In this document: positions 1 through 6,722 of the stretch, in pieces
Position numbering within the stretch: the first letter of the stretch is position 1
Layout: each line of letters begins with the position of its first letter
Origin: an uncultured Pseudomonadota bacterium
GTDB taxonomy: Bacteria > Pseudomonadota > Gammaproteobacteria > Burkholderiales > SG8-41
Direction: 5' to 3'
Length of the DNA stretch: 11,981 nucleotides
Assembly (NCBI GenBank): GCA_946885605.1
Contig: CAMPGR010000121.1
Span: 1-11,981, forward strand
The notes under the pieces: generated by a model
The model's database searches: none
Seen by the model: the letters and a program-made list of their open reading frames with translations, nothing else
What the model was told of the DNA's origin: nothing
Program-made: the position numbers and the translations under genes

Positions 1-1910
1 ATGGCGATGCGCTGTTTCTGGCCGCCGGAGAGCCCCACGCCGTGTTCGCCGATCCGCGTCTGGTATCCCTCAGGCAGTTTTTCGATGACTTCATGGATTT
101 CCGCGAGCTTGCAAGCGCGCACCATCTGGTCGAAGTCCGTGTGCGGATTAGCGAGGGCAAGGTTCTCAAAGACGGTGCCGCTGAAGAGGACGGTGTCCTG
201 AGGCACTACGCCAAAGTACTGCCGAAGCTCGTTTGCGGATCGGTGCCGCACATCGAGTCCGTCGAGCAGGATGGCGCCCTCATCCGGCAGATAAAAGCCT
301 TGCAGGAGCTTTACGAGCGTGCTTTTCCCGCTTCCGGATGGGCCCATGACGCCAGTGCAGGAACCAGGAGGGATATCGAAACTGAGGTGGCGGTAGAGGT
401 AGGGCAGATTGTCAGCGTACTTGAAGGCGAGGTCACGCACCTCGATGGCACCCTCGCTCTTCGCTTCGCGCGCCGGTATCACCGAATAGGGCTCGGGAGG
501 AACGTTCATGATATCGCCCAGCCTTTTCACCGCGATATCGGCCTGCTGAAATTGCTGCCAGAGCGCGACAAGGTGCAGCATCGGATGCGAGAGCCGCGAT
601 GCAAACATCTGGAAGGCGACCAGCATCCCCACCGTGAATTCCTTCGACTCCATAACGATCATTGCGCCAAGCAACAGGATCGCGAGCATCATCAACTGCT
701 CCAGACCGTGCGCGACAACGCTGTACGTGTTGGCAAGCTGCCGCGTGTCGAATCCGGCCTTCAGATAGCTAGCGAGGTAATCTCCATATCGGGTACAGAG
801 CTGAGGCTCCATCTGCAGGGACTTCACCGTTTCTATGCCCGATACATATTCGGTAAGAAATGCCTGGTTCCTTGCACCGAGAAGGAACTGCGTATTGATC
901 TTTTGCCGCAACAGCGGAGTCACCGTCACACTCAGCACGATGATTGCAAGGAGCGCGGCGCAGGTGACGAGCGTTAATGACATGCTGTAGTGAAACATGA
1001 TGCCGAGAAATATCAACATGAACGGCACATCGAGCATCAGCATGACCGCAGCGCCTGAGAGAAACTCCCGTATAGTCTCCACTCCGTGGACGCGGGCTAC
1101 CAATACCCCGGTGGGACGTGTTTCGAAATAGCGGGGAGGCAGCTTGAAGAGGTGCTCGAACACGCGGGACCCGAGCACTGCATCTATGCGATTGCCGGTA
1201 TGCACTACCAGGTACTGCCTGACCCAGGTCATCACTGTTGTAAAGACAACGAAAGCAGCCAGCGCGAGCCCTATTACAACAAGCGTACTTGTCGTGTGGT
1301 GTGCGATCACCTTGTCGATAATTATCTGGGTGCAGATCGGCGTCGCCAGAGCCATGAGCTGAATGGCGAGGGACGCAAGAAGCACGTCGCGCCAGATGGC
1401 CTTGTGCTTGAGCAATTCGGGAAAAAACCAGGCAAAACCAAAATCCTTGCGGACCAGCATTGCATCGGGGTCGTACGCGGGCGTGCTCTCCCTCTCGAAT
1501 AGCAACACGATGCCTGCGAATGCCTGCGCGAATTCTGCGAGAGTCGCGCTCCTCGTCTTCTCCTCGGTTTCTACCAGGTAGATGATCCGCTCGGAGTCAG
1601 ACTTCAGTAGCAGCGCGATACGGTGAGCCTGCGCAGCGTGTGCCGTTGCGTCAGCGGTGTTGCTTGCAGATGCGGGCGTTAAAACTGCCAGACATGGCGT
1701 TGGCAAATCCGCTACATCCCCTGCGGCAATGTGTCGCAGCACGCTGTTCAAACCGACTGCCTGCGCAGCATGCTGAAAGGAATGAAGGGAATACGGCGGG
1801 GAAACCTGCTGCAGTATTATTTTTGGAGCAAACGGAATGCGGTGGAGTCTGCACATGCGCTGCAGACCCCATAGATAGGACGCCGACGAGAATAGCAGCT
1901 TGCTATCCAT
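1..1910 (-). CDS. Type I secretion ABC transporter (HlyB/LapB-like, C39-like domain), 3' end outside window
   Basis: Inner-membrane ATPase/permease that would export an unfolded protein together with a membrane-fusion protein and an outer-membrane channel. I translated the minus strand by hand: 636 codons are open from ATG 1910 to the window edge. Residues 1-135 form a C39-peptidase-like domain. No Cys sits at the usual nucleophile position (YLWGL region, residues 12-16), and His96 may match the His retained in HlyB, so it is probably a non-cleaving substrate-docking domain as in RTX exporters. Hydrophobic segments lie near 174-195, 205-225, 280-325 and 395-430. The nucleotide-binding domain shows Walker A GPSGSGKST (523-531), Q-loop Gln571 in VVPQD and signature LSGGQ (627-631). 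Walker B and the H-loop fall beyond position 1; the family is usually about 700-720 residues. The start is supported by a strong Shine-Dalgarno sequence. Base composition is less GC-rich than in neighbouring genes, which may indicate transfer. Partner genes are not in the window. Confidence 0.93.
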   Translation of the reverse strand, partial: MDSKLLFSSASYLWGLQRMCRLHRIPFAPKIILQQVSPPYSLHSFQHAAQAVGLNSVLRHIAAGDVADLPTPCLAVLTPASASNTADATAHAAQAHRIALLLKSDSERIIYLVETEEKTRSATLAEFAQAFAGIVLLFERESTPAYDPDAMLVRKDFGFAWFFPELLKHKAIWRDVLLASLAIQLMALATPICTQIIIDKVIAHHTTSTLVVIGLALAAFVVFTTVMTWVRQYLVVHTGNRIDAVLGSRVFEHLFKLPPRYFETRPTGVLVARVHGVETIREFLSGAAVMLMLDVPFMLIFLGIMFHYSMSLTLVTCAALLAIIVLSVTVTPLLRQKINTQFLLGARNQAFLTEYVSGIETVKSLQMEPQLCTRYGDYLASYLKAGFDTRQLANTYSVVAHGLEQLMMLAILLLGAMIVMESKEFTVGMLVAFQMFASRLSHPMLHLVALWQQFQQADIAVKRLGDIMNVPPEPYSVIPAREAKSEGAIEVRDLAFKYADNLPYLYRHLSFDIPPGSCTGVMGPSGSGKSTLVKLLQGFYLPDEGAILLDGLDVRHRSANELRQYFGVVPQDTVLFSGTVFENLALANPHTDFDQMVRACKLAEIHEVIEKLPEGYQTRIGEHGVGLSGGQKQRIA

Positions 1911-1913
1911 ACG

Positions 1914-1923
1914 CCTCCTCCCT
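1914..1923 (-). promoter_or_regulatory. Ribosome binding site of the ABC exporter
   Basis: On the minus strand AGGGAGGAGG lies directly before CGT-ATG. It is a strong match to the anti-Shine-Dalgarno sequence and fixes the start codon at 1910. Confidence 0.75.
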
Positions 1924-2025
1924 GGTCCGGCATGATTCCCCACGCGTTCACGATGTCTCTGCAAGAACGCAAGTGTCGGGAGATCGTGATTGTCTTTTTA
2001 TCGAGAGCCGGATGTGGTGCGTGAG

Positions 2026-2054
2026 AAATTACAACCAGAAATCAGAAAAATCAA
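2026..2054 (-). promoter_or_regulatory. Candidate sigma70 promoter for the ABC exporter
   Basis: On the minus strand TTGATT (2054-2049) is followed after exactly 17 bases by TAATTT (2031-2026), in the AT-rich part of the 233-base gap between the topoisomerase and exporter genes. Transcription would start near 2019, leaving a leader of about 110 bases. The match to the consensus is moderate, and an AT-rich gap gives chance matches easily. Confidence 0.4.
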
Positions 2055-2081
2055 ATCTACCAAAGTGTGAGGTTTTGCCTT

Positions 2082-2117
2082 TGCGCAGAACAGCGCAGGC
2101 ATCGATGCCTTTGGCAT
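2082..2117 (-). other. Two short stem-loops downstream of the topoisomerase gene
   Basis: ATGCC-TTT-GGCAT (2105-2117) and TGCGC-AGAACA-GCGCA (2082-2097) are both perfect 5-base stems, placed 27-65 bases after the topoisomerase stop. The first overlaps a 12-base palindrome GGCATCGATGCC (2098-2109), so the two foldings exclude each other. No U-run follows on the minus strand, so this is not a classical intrinsic terminator. Confidence 0.25.
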
Positions 2118-2143
2118 ACGGCGCGATACCGCTGCCGAAGTAG

Positions 2144-3175
2144 TTACAGAGACTTCTCCGCTCCTGGCTTCAAGCTACTGAGAAACCGCAGAAACTCCCC
2201 TTCATCCATCCTCCTTCCGCGATGGCCGTTGAGCCGCGCGATGCCGAGCGTACCGTCGGCGTGTCCCTGCAGCAAGGCGGGGTGGATATAGGATTTCTTG
2301 CAGACGGCAGGGGTGTTGCCGAGCCGTTCCGCAACGGCCTTGATGATCGCGACCGTGCCCTTCTTCGCTTCGCGCCCCCTCGCGCCGTTCAGTTTGCGCA
2401 GTTCCGAGAGCGCATACACGCTGCCCGCCCACGTCCTGAAGTCCTTCGCGGTGAAGTCCTGGCCAGAGATCTCACGCAGGAACTCGTTCACGTCCGCTGA
2501 ACTCACCGAGCGGCACTTGCCGTCCTCGTCGCGGTACTGAAAAAGATCGCGGCCGGGCAGGGCCTGGCACTCCTTCACGATCTTTGCGAGCTCGGTGTCG
2601 ATCACGGTGATGTTGTGCTCGATGCCGCCTTTGCCGCGAAAACCGAAGAGGATCTTGTTGCCCGTCACTTTGCAATGCCGGTTCTGTAGCGTAGTAAGGC
2701 CATAGGACTTGTTCTCGCGCGCGTATTCTTCGTTGCCCACGCGAATCAACGTGTGTTCGAGAAGTTTCACGATCGCCGCAAGGACTCGTTCTCGCGGCGT
2801 GCCATTTTTCATGAGCGCATTGACGCGCTTCCTGATCTTGGGCAATGCCTTGCCGAAGCCGAGCATGCGTTCGTACTTCGTCGCATTGCGCACGTGGTCC
2901 CAGTCGGGGTGATAGCGGTACTGTTTTCTTCCCCGTGCGTCGCGCCCGGTCGCCTGGATGTGGCCCTGCGGGTCCGGACAGATCCAGATGCCGGTATACG
3001 CGGGCGGAATCGCGAGCTTGTTGATACGCTTGATGAGCGCGCGGCGGCGCACCGGCCGCCCGTCCGGGTAGTAATACTTGAACCCGAAACTCGTCATCTT
3101 GCGTGTGAGTCCCGGTTCCTCGTCGGTAACGCGTTTCAGCTTTACGGGCACAATTACCGTTCCTACGACGAACAT
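2144..3175 (-). CDS. DNA topoisomerase IB (poxvirus-like bacterial type)
   Basis: Relaxes supercoils by nicking one strand through a 3'-phosphotyrosyl intermediate. Counting from the TTG at 3193 (349 residues), the catalytic set is visible: Arg151 in IRVGNEEYA, Lys188 in RGKGG, Arg253 in DFRTWAGS, Asn293 in RLGNTP and the nucleophile Tyr302 in CKKSYIHP. Asn instead of the vaccinia His is, from memory, what the Deinococcus enzyme has, and the spacing between these residues fits that enzyme. The bacterial block WICPDPQGHIQATGRDARG is present at 70-88. The ATG at 3175 (residue 7 of the longer frame) is preferred over TTG 3193 because the extra residues match nothing I recall of the family; the site in front (GGGGG) is weak either way. 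The length is normal and the frame intact. It is divergent from ygfZ. A chromosomal accessory topoisomerase; its physiological role is uncertain. Confidence 0.93.
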   Translation of the reverse strand: MFVVGTVIVPVKLKRVTDEEPGLTRKMTSFGFKYYYPDGRPVRRRALIKRINKLAIPPAYTGIWICPDPQGHIQATGRDARGRKQYRYHPDWDHVRNATKYERMLGFGKALPKIRKRVNALMKNGTPRERVLAAIVKLLEHTLIRVGNEEYARENKSYGLTTLQNRHCKVTGNKILFGFRGKGGIEHNITVIDTELAKIVKECQALPGRDLFQYRDEDGKCRSVSSADVNEFLREISGQDFTAKDFRTWAGSVYALSELRKLNGARGREAKKGTVAIIKAVAERLGNTPAVCKKSYIHPALLQGHADGTLGIARLNGHRGRRMDEGEFLRFLSSLKPGAEKSL

Positions 3176-3298
3176 GGGCGCCCCCAAAGTCAAAGCGGGG
3201 CGGCATTGTCCTGTATTCGGAGCGTCCGTGCCCCCGCAAGATTCCCGCTTTTTATGTAATATGCTGATTGTTCGAAGCTAATTTTTGAGGTCAGGACA
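3176..3298. promoter_or_regulatory. Divergent promoter region between topoisomerase IB and ygfZ
   Basis: An AT-rich block at 3250-3286 lies between two outward-facing genes. On the plus strand TAATAT (3257-3262) could be a -10 box giving a leader of about 30 bases for ygfZ, but no good -35 box sits 16-18 bases upstream. On the minus strand TTAGCT-N17-TACATA is a weak candidate for the topoisomerase. The region probably carries both promoters; exact boxes are uncertain. Confidence 0.35.
3287..3291 (+). promoter_or_regulatory. Ribosome binding site supporting the TTG start of ygfZ
   Basis: GAGGT is followed by 7 bases and then TTG (3299). No in-frame ATG or GTG lies nearby that would keep the conserved YgfZ N-terminus (LLVFSGADAQSFLQGQLT), so this site decides in favour of a TTG start. 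Confidence 0.65.
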
Positions 3299-4234
3299 TT
3301 GACGGCAGGCCAAATCACGCTCCATCGCCTAAACCAAAGCGGGTTGTTGGTTTTTTCCGGGGCGGATGCGCAAAGCTTCCTGCAGGGGCAATTGACGTGC
3401 GATGTCGAAGGGCTGGCAACCGGCAGGAGCACCTACGGCGCCTACTGCACTCCCAAAGGGCGCATCCTCGCGAATTTTCTGTTGTGGCGTACGGGCGTGG
3501 ACTACCTCATGCAGCTTCCCGCGCCGCTGTGCGCGCCGCTACAGAAGCGGCTCTCGATGTACATCCTGCGCTCGAAGGTGAAAGCGATCGATGCGACGGG
3601 AAGCTACCGGCGACTGGGGCTCGCGGGACGCGGGGCCGTCGGCATCATCGAGAACGTCTTCGGGGATGTACCGGGCGGCGTGCACGATGTGACGCAGGCA
3701 GGCGATGCAATGCTTATTCAGATCGGCATCGACCGCTACGAGATCGTCGCGGCGAACGAACCAGGGGCCGCGCTCGAGGAAGCATTGAAGCGGCACGCGA
3801 AGGCAAGCGCCGAGCCGTCGTGGCAATGGCTGGACATCCGTGACGGTATTCCTTGGATCACGCCGGCCACGCAGGAACAATTCGTTCCGCAGATGGTGAA
3901 CCTCGATCTCATCGACGGAGTGAGCTTCTCGAAAGGCTGTTACCCGGGACAGGAGATCGTCGCGCGGGCGCACTATCGGGGCCAGGTCAGACAGCGCATG
4001 TATCGCGTGCACATCGCGACCGACGCTCGAGTGGAGCCCGGCGACAAGCTCTACAGCGCGGACATGGGCGGGCAGTCGAGCGGAATGATCGTCAACGCGG
4101 CACGCGCACCGGAAGGCGGCTGCGATGCGCTCGCCGTCATCCACACGAGCAGCGCCGATGCCGGGGACGTGCGCTGGAAGTCGCTTGGCGGTCCGGCGCT
4201 TGCGTTCCTCCCCCTGCCCTACGCATCGCGCTGA
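3299..4234 (+). CDS. ygfZ: Folate-binding protein YgfZ (GcvT-like, Fe-S enzyme maintenance)
   Basis: Tetrahydrofolate-dependent cytosolic protein related to GcvT, needed for the assembly or repair of certain Fe-S enzymes such as MiaB. The 311 residues are full length. The N-terminal part reads SGADAQSFLQGQLTCDV (20-36) and GAYCTPKGRI (47-56). The hallmark motif KGCYPGQEIVAR is at 212-223, with the conserved Cys214. Translation starts at TTG with a good Shine-Dalgarno sequence. It is the first gene of a plus-strand group with the DUF4936 and NRDE genes, with 86 bases before the next start. No frame damage is seen. Family assignment is certain; the exact client enzymes are not readable from sequence. 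Confidence 0.95.
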   Translation: MTAGQITLHRLNQSGLLVFSGADAQSFLQGQLTCDVEGLATGRSTYGAYCTPKGRILANFLLWRTGVDYLMQLPAPLCAPLQKRLSMYILRSKVKAIDATGSYRRLGLAGRGAVGIIENVFGDVPGGVHDVTQAGDAMLIQIGIDRYEIVAANEPGAALEEALKRHAKASAEPSWQWLDIRDGIPWITPATQEQFVPQMVNLDLIDGVSFSKGCYPGQEIVARAHYRGQVRQRMYRVHIATDARVEPGDKLYSADMGGQSSGMIVNAARAPEGGCDALAVIHTSSADAGDVRWKSLGGPALAFLPLPYASR

Positions 4235-4320
4235 TCGCTTCCCTGCTCGGCAGTGGAACACGGCCACGCGGCGCCGGCGAGGGCGGAAACGACTACAATT
4301 GACGCTGAAGGAGAGGCGCC

Positions 4321-4602
4321 GTGACCTGTTCCTATTACATCTATTACCGCGTCAACCCTGAGAAAGCGCAGGCGTGCGAGCCCCGTATCCGGGAACTGTT
4401 CGCCGCTGTCCAGAAGGCGACCGGCATCTCGGGCCGCCTGCTCAAGAAGCGCGACGAACCGCTCCTGTGGATGGAGGTCTACGAGAACGTCAGCGACCAG
4501 GCTCACTTCGAGTGGGAACTGGCCGACATCGCGGACCAGATCAAGGTGAGGGAATTCCTCGAGCCGGACACCACCCGGCACTGCGAGTGCTTCGAGTCGT
4601 GA
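4321..4602 (+). CDS. DUF4936 family protein
   Basis: A 93-residue soluble protein of unknown function with a GTG start and a Shine-Dalgarno sequence (AAGGAG, 4308-4313) at normal spacing. It begins with a beta-strand-like YYIYYRV (5-11), has a central RLLKKRDEP followed by LLWMEVYENV (38-57), and ends in an acidic, Cys-containing tail (HCECFES). This pattern, including the WMEVYE core, is what I recall of DUF4936, a short family found mainly in Betaproteobacteria. The strand/helix alternation would suit a small ferredoxin-like alpha/beta fold, which is inference. It lies between ygfZ and the NRDE gene, 7 bases before the latter, so it is likely co-transcribed and possibly functionally linked with them. 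Confidence 0.8.
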   Translation: MTCSYYIYYRVNPEKAQACEPRIRELFAAVQKATGISGRLLKKRDEPLLWMEVYENVSDQAHFEWELADIADQIKVREFLEPDTTRHCECFES

Positions 4603-4609
4603 ACGCCTG

Positions 4610-5404
4610 ATGTGCCTCATCCTCTTCGCGCATCTCGCACACCCGCATTTTCCCCTCGTTCTGGCCGCCAATCGCGATGAGGCTTACTCCCGGCCCGCCG
4701 CACCTGCCGCATTCTGGAGCGCTCATCCCGACATCTATGGCGGTCGCGATCTCGTCCGCGGCGGCAGCTGGCTCGCGATGACGCGCAACGGCCGGGTTGC
4801 CGCGGTCACGAACTTCCGCAATGCCCACGCCCCGCGCGATGCACCGCGCTCCCGCGGCGAACTGGTGAGCGCGTATCTTGCGGGCGAAGCGGACGCGGAA
4901 ACGTATCTGAAGCAGGTCGAAGCGCGGGGCGAGGAGTACAACGGGTTTATCCTGATCGCGGGCGAACTCGACGCGTTGTACTGGCTCTCCAACCGCGGCT
5001 CTGGGGTGTCGCGCATTCCACCCGGCGTGCACGGTCTCAGCAACCATCTGCTCAATACGCCGTGGCCCAAGATCCAGCGCAGCAAGCTTGCGCTGGAAGC
5101 GCTGCTCGGCGCGGACGAGGACGCACTGATCGAGGGGCTCTTCCGCATACTGGCAGACCGCAGCCAGGCCGCCGACCATGAGCTGCCGAACACCGGCGTT
5201 GGGCTCCAGCGCGAGCGGGAATTGTCTGCCAACTTCATCAGCGGCGAGCGTTATGGCACTCGCGCGTCGACCGTTGTTCTAGGCGCGGCGCACGGCGATG
5301 TGCATTACATCGAGCGCCGGTTCGGTCCTCACGGCGCGCCAATCGGCGAAACGGCGCAGCGCTTCACGTTGAAGCGCGCTGCCGCGCCCCTTGCCGAGGA
5401 TTAA
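4610..5404 (+). CDS. NRDE family protein (TANGO2/DUF833)
   Basis: A 264-residue cytosolic protein of the NRDE family, named for the N-terminal Asn-Arg-Asp-Glu motif. MCLILFAHLAHPHFPLVLAANRDE occupies residues 1-24 (NRDE 21-24), followed by YSRPAAPAAFW, GGRDLVRGGSWLAM (44-57) and VTNFRN (66-71). Cys2 directly after the initiator Met is a family hallmark. Later conserved parts include GLSNHLLNTPWPK (142-154) and RYGTRASTVVL near 215-225. Eukaryotic TANGO2/HRG-9 proteins have been linked to heme mobilisation; the bacterial role is less clear. The start lies 7 bases after the DUF4936 stop, without a strong Shine-Dalgarno sequence, so translational coupling is plausible. The 3' end overlaps the convergent GNAT gene by 4 bases. 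Confidence 0.92.
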   Translation: MCLILFAHLAHPHFPLVLAANRDEAYSRPAAPAAFWSAHPDIYGGRDLVRGGSWLAMTRNGRVAAVTNFRNAHAPRDAPRSRGELVSAYLAGEADAETYLKQVEARGEEYNGFILIAGELDALYWLSNRGSGVSRIPPGVHGLSNHLLNTPWPKIQRSKLALEALLGADEDALIEGLFRILADRSQAADHELPNTGVGLQRERELSANFISGERYGTRASTVVLGAAHGDVHYIERRFGPHGAPIGETAQRFTLKRAAAPLAED

Positions 5405-5835
5405 TGCTCCAGCTGCAGCACCATGGCGCGATGCGGTATGCCGGCTTCCATGAACTCATCCCCGATGGCGGTGAATCCGTGCCGCGCGTAGAAGCCGAGT
5501 GCGTGCGTTTGCGCATGTAGGCGCACGGCGCCCAAGCTTTTCTCCCGCGCAAGCCCAATGAGGAAGCGCAGTGTCGCGCAGCCGACGCCTCTCCCCCGCC
5601 ACCCCTTGAGCACCGCCATGCGCCCGATGTGGCCGTCGGGAAGGAGCCGCCCCGTGCCGATCGGGATGCCATCCGGCGAGAAGGCGAGGACGTGCTGGCA
5701 CTGTGCATCGATCTCGTCCCATTCGAGCTCTTCGGGCACGCGCTGCTCTTCGACAAAAACGGCCCTGCGGATAGCCTGAAGCTCCGCACGGTGCGCGTGC
5801 CAACCGACTTCGCGTACGACCCACGCGGCATTCAT
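5401..5835 (-). CDS. GNAT family N-acetyltransferase (YjcF-like)
   Basis: Acetyl-CoA-dependent N-acyltransferase of 144 residues; substrate unknown. The N-terminal RRAVFVEEQRVPEELEWDEID (23-43) and the C-terminal MEAGIPHRAM (129-138) resemble Bacillus YjcF and related proteins. The acetyl-CoA pyrophosphate loop is RGRGVG (80-85), after strand GRMAVL (71-76). Tyr116 in LGFYARHGF is at the usual general-acid position. The ATG at 5835 fits the family start, but no clear Shine-Dalgarno sequence precedes it; instead an inverted repeat begins 5 bases upstream. The gene is convergent with the NRDE gene (overlapping stops in TTAA) and divergent from the aldolase gene. Confidence 0.9.
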   Translation of the reverse strand: MNAAWVVREVGWHAHRAELQAIRRAVFVEEQRVPEELEWDEIDAQCQHVLAFSPDGIPIGTGRLLPDGHIGRMAVLKGWRGRGVGCATLRFLIGLAREKSLGAVRLHAQTHALGFYARHGFTAIGDEFMEAGIPHRAMVLQLEH

Positions 5836-5840
5836 GGCTC

Positions 5841-5862
5841 GCTAGTTTAAGCGTAAACTCGC
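5841..5862. promoter_or_regulatory. Imperfect 22-base palindrome between GNAT and aldolase genes
   Basis: The core AGTTTA-AGCG-TAAACT (5844-5859) is a perfect inverted repeat. With flanking bases the arms are 9 bases with one mismatch (5841-5849 and 5854-5862). It lies in the 71-base divergent intergenic region, 5 bases upstream of the GNAT start codon, where a repressor could block that gene or a hairpin could mask its translation start. The protein that would bind is unknown. Confidence 0.4.
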
Positions 5863-5906
5863 TGCGGTTAGCGCATCACCCTAGCGCCCATGAGCGCGGC
5901 ATCGAC

Positions 5907-6722
5907 ATGAAGAGTTTGTGGAACGATTCTGAGGCGCAGCAGTTTCCGGGCGAGCTGGGCGCGCGCGTGTACACCTCTCGCCTGCTGGGGCGGGACAAGT
6001 CGCTGGTCCTGCACGGAGGCGGCAATACTTCCGTCAAGATACGCGAGCGCAATCTGGTCGGCGAGGAAGAGGAGATCCTCTACGTCAAGGGAAGCGGCTG
6101 GGATCTCGAGACGATCGAGGCGGCCGGCTTCTCGCCGGTGCGGATGAGCCATCTCCTCAAGCTCGCGCGGCTTGAAGCATTGAGCGATCCGCAGATGGTG
6201 AACGAGCTGCAGACGCACATGACGAAGTCGTCGGCCCCGCCCCCCTCGGTCGAGACCATCCTGCACGCCATCCTGCCCTACAGGTTCGTGGACCATACGC
6301 ATGCCGATGCAGTTCTTGCCGTGACCAATACGGCGAACGGCGAGGCGCGCATACGCGAGATTTACGGCAGCAAGCTGGTGGTCATCCCTTACGTCATGCC
6401 GGGTTTCGACCTTGCGCGGCTCGTCGCAGTCAGGTTCCCGCAGGAAGCGGGGCCGGACACGATCGGGATGGTGCTCATGAACCACGGTGTCTTCTCTTTC
6501 GGCCGGTCGGCCCGCGAATCCTGCGAAAGAATGATCGGGCTCGCGCAAATGGCAGAGGATTATCTCGCGCGCCATCGCGCTTGGGTGTTGCCGCAGCGAG
6601 ATGCAAGCGACAGCGGCGAATTTCATCGCATCGAATGCGCGACACTGCGCCGGGATATTTCCGCCGCGGCGGGCTTTCTACCGCGTTCAACCTCTTCTGG
6701 GCGCTTGAGCGCATGCGCGTGA
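5907..6722 (+). CDS. Class II aldolase/adducin family protein, C-terminally truncated
   Basis: Zinc-dependent class II aldolase domain of the RhaD/FucA superfamily; the substrate is probably a phosphorylated ketose or related sugar. Visible are the phosphate-binding HGGGNTS (36-42), KGSGWD (61-66), the catalytic Glu116 in PSVETILHA, the Zn ligands His130 and His132 in DHTHAD, and His193 in MNHGVFSFG. The 61-residue spacing from His132 to His193 equals that in FucA (His94-His155). The catalytic domain is complete to about residue 225. The linker ends in [11 protein letters not shown] (247-257), a block that in longer homologues continues into a C-terminal part. Here it breaks off and 14 unrelated residues lead to a stop, because MtnA sequence follows in another frame. 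The first 257 residues could still fold and act. No Shine-Dalgarno sequence is evident; a 6-codon mini-ORF overlaps the start codon. Confidence 0.85.
   Translation: MKSLWNDSEAQQFPGELGARVYTSRLLGRDKSLVLHGGGNTSVKIRERNLVGEEEEILYVKGSGWDLETIEAAGFSPVRMSHLLKLARLEALSDPQMVNELQTHMTKSSAPPPSVETILHAILPYRFVDHTHADAVLAVTNTANGEARIREIYGSKLVVIPYVMPGFDLARLVAVRFPQEAGPDTIGMVLMNHGVFSFGRSARESCERMIGLAQMAEDYLARHRAWVLPQRDASDSGEFHRIECATLRRDISAAAGFLPRSTSSGRLSACA

Noticed and set aside
42..977. Plus-strand open frame of 311 codons
   Set aside because: It lies opposite the ABC exporter, whose Walker A, Q-loop and signature motifs are clear on the minus strand.
1640..2143. Plus-strand open frame of 167 codons across the exporter start and the intergenic gap
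   Set aside because: No motif, a Cys- and Arg-rich shadow-like composition, and it covers the likely exporter promoter and ribosome site.
3279..3284. TAATTT as a -10 box for ygfZ
   Set aside because: Transcription would begin on the ribosome binding site at 3287-3291.
4294..4299. TACAAT as a -10 box for the DUF4936-NRDE pair
   Set aside because: The bases 17 upstream are GC-only without any -35 likeness, and the start point would fall directly on the Shine-Dalgarno sequence.
6581..6679. Upstream extension of the mtnA frame as a genuine new N-terminus
   Set aside because: The encoded Arg-rich residues are simply the aldolase coding DNA read in another frame, and no ribosome site precedes the possible starts.
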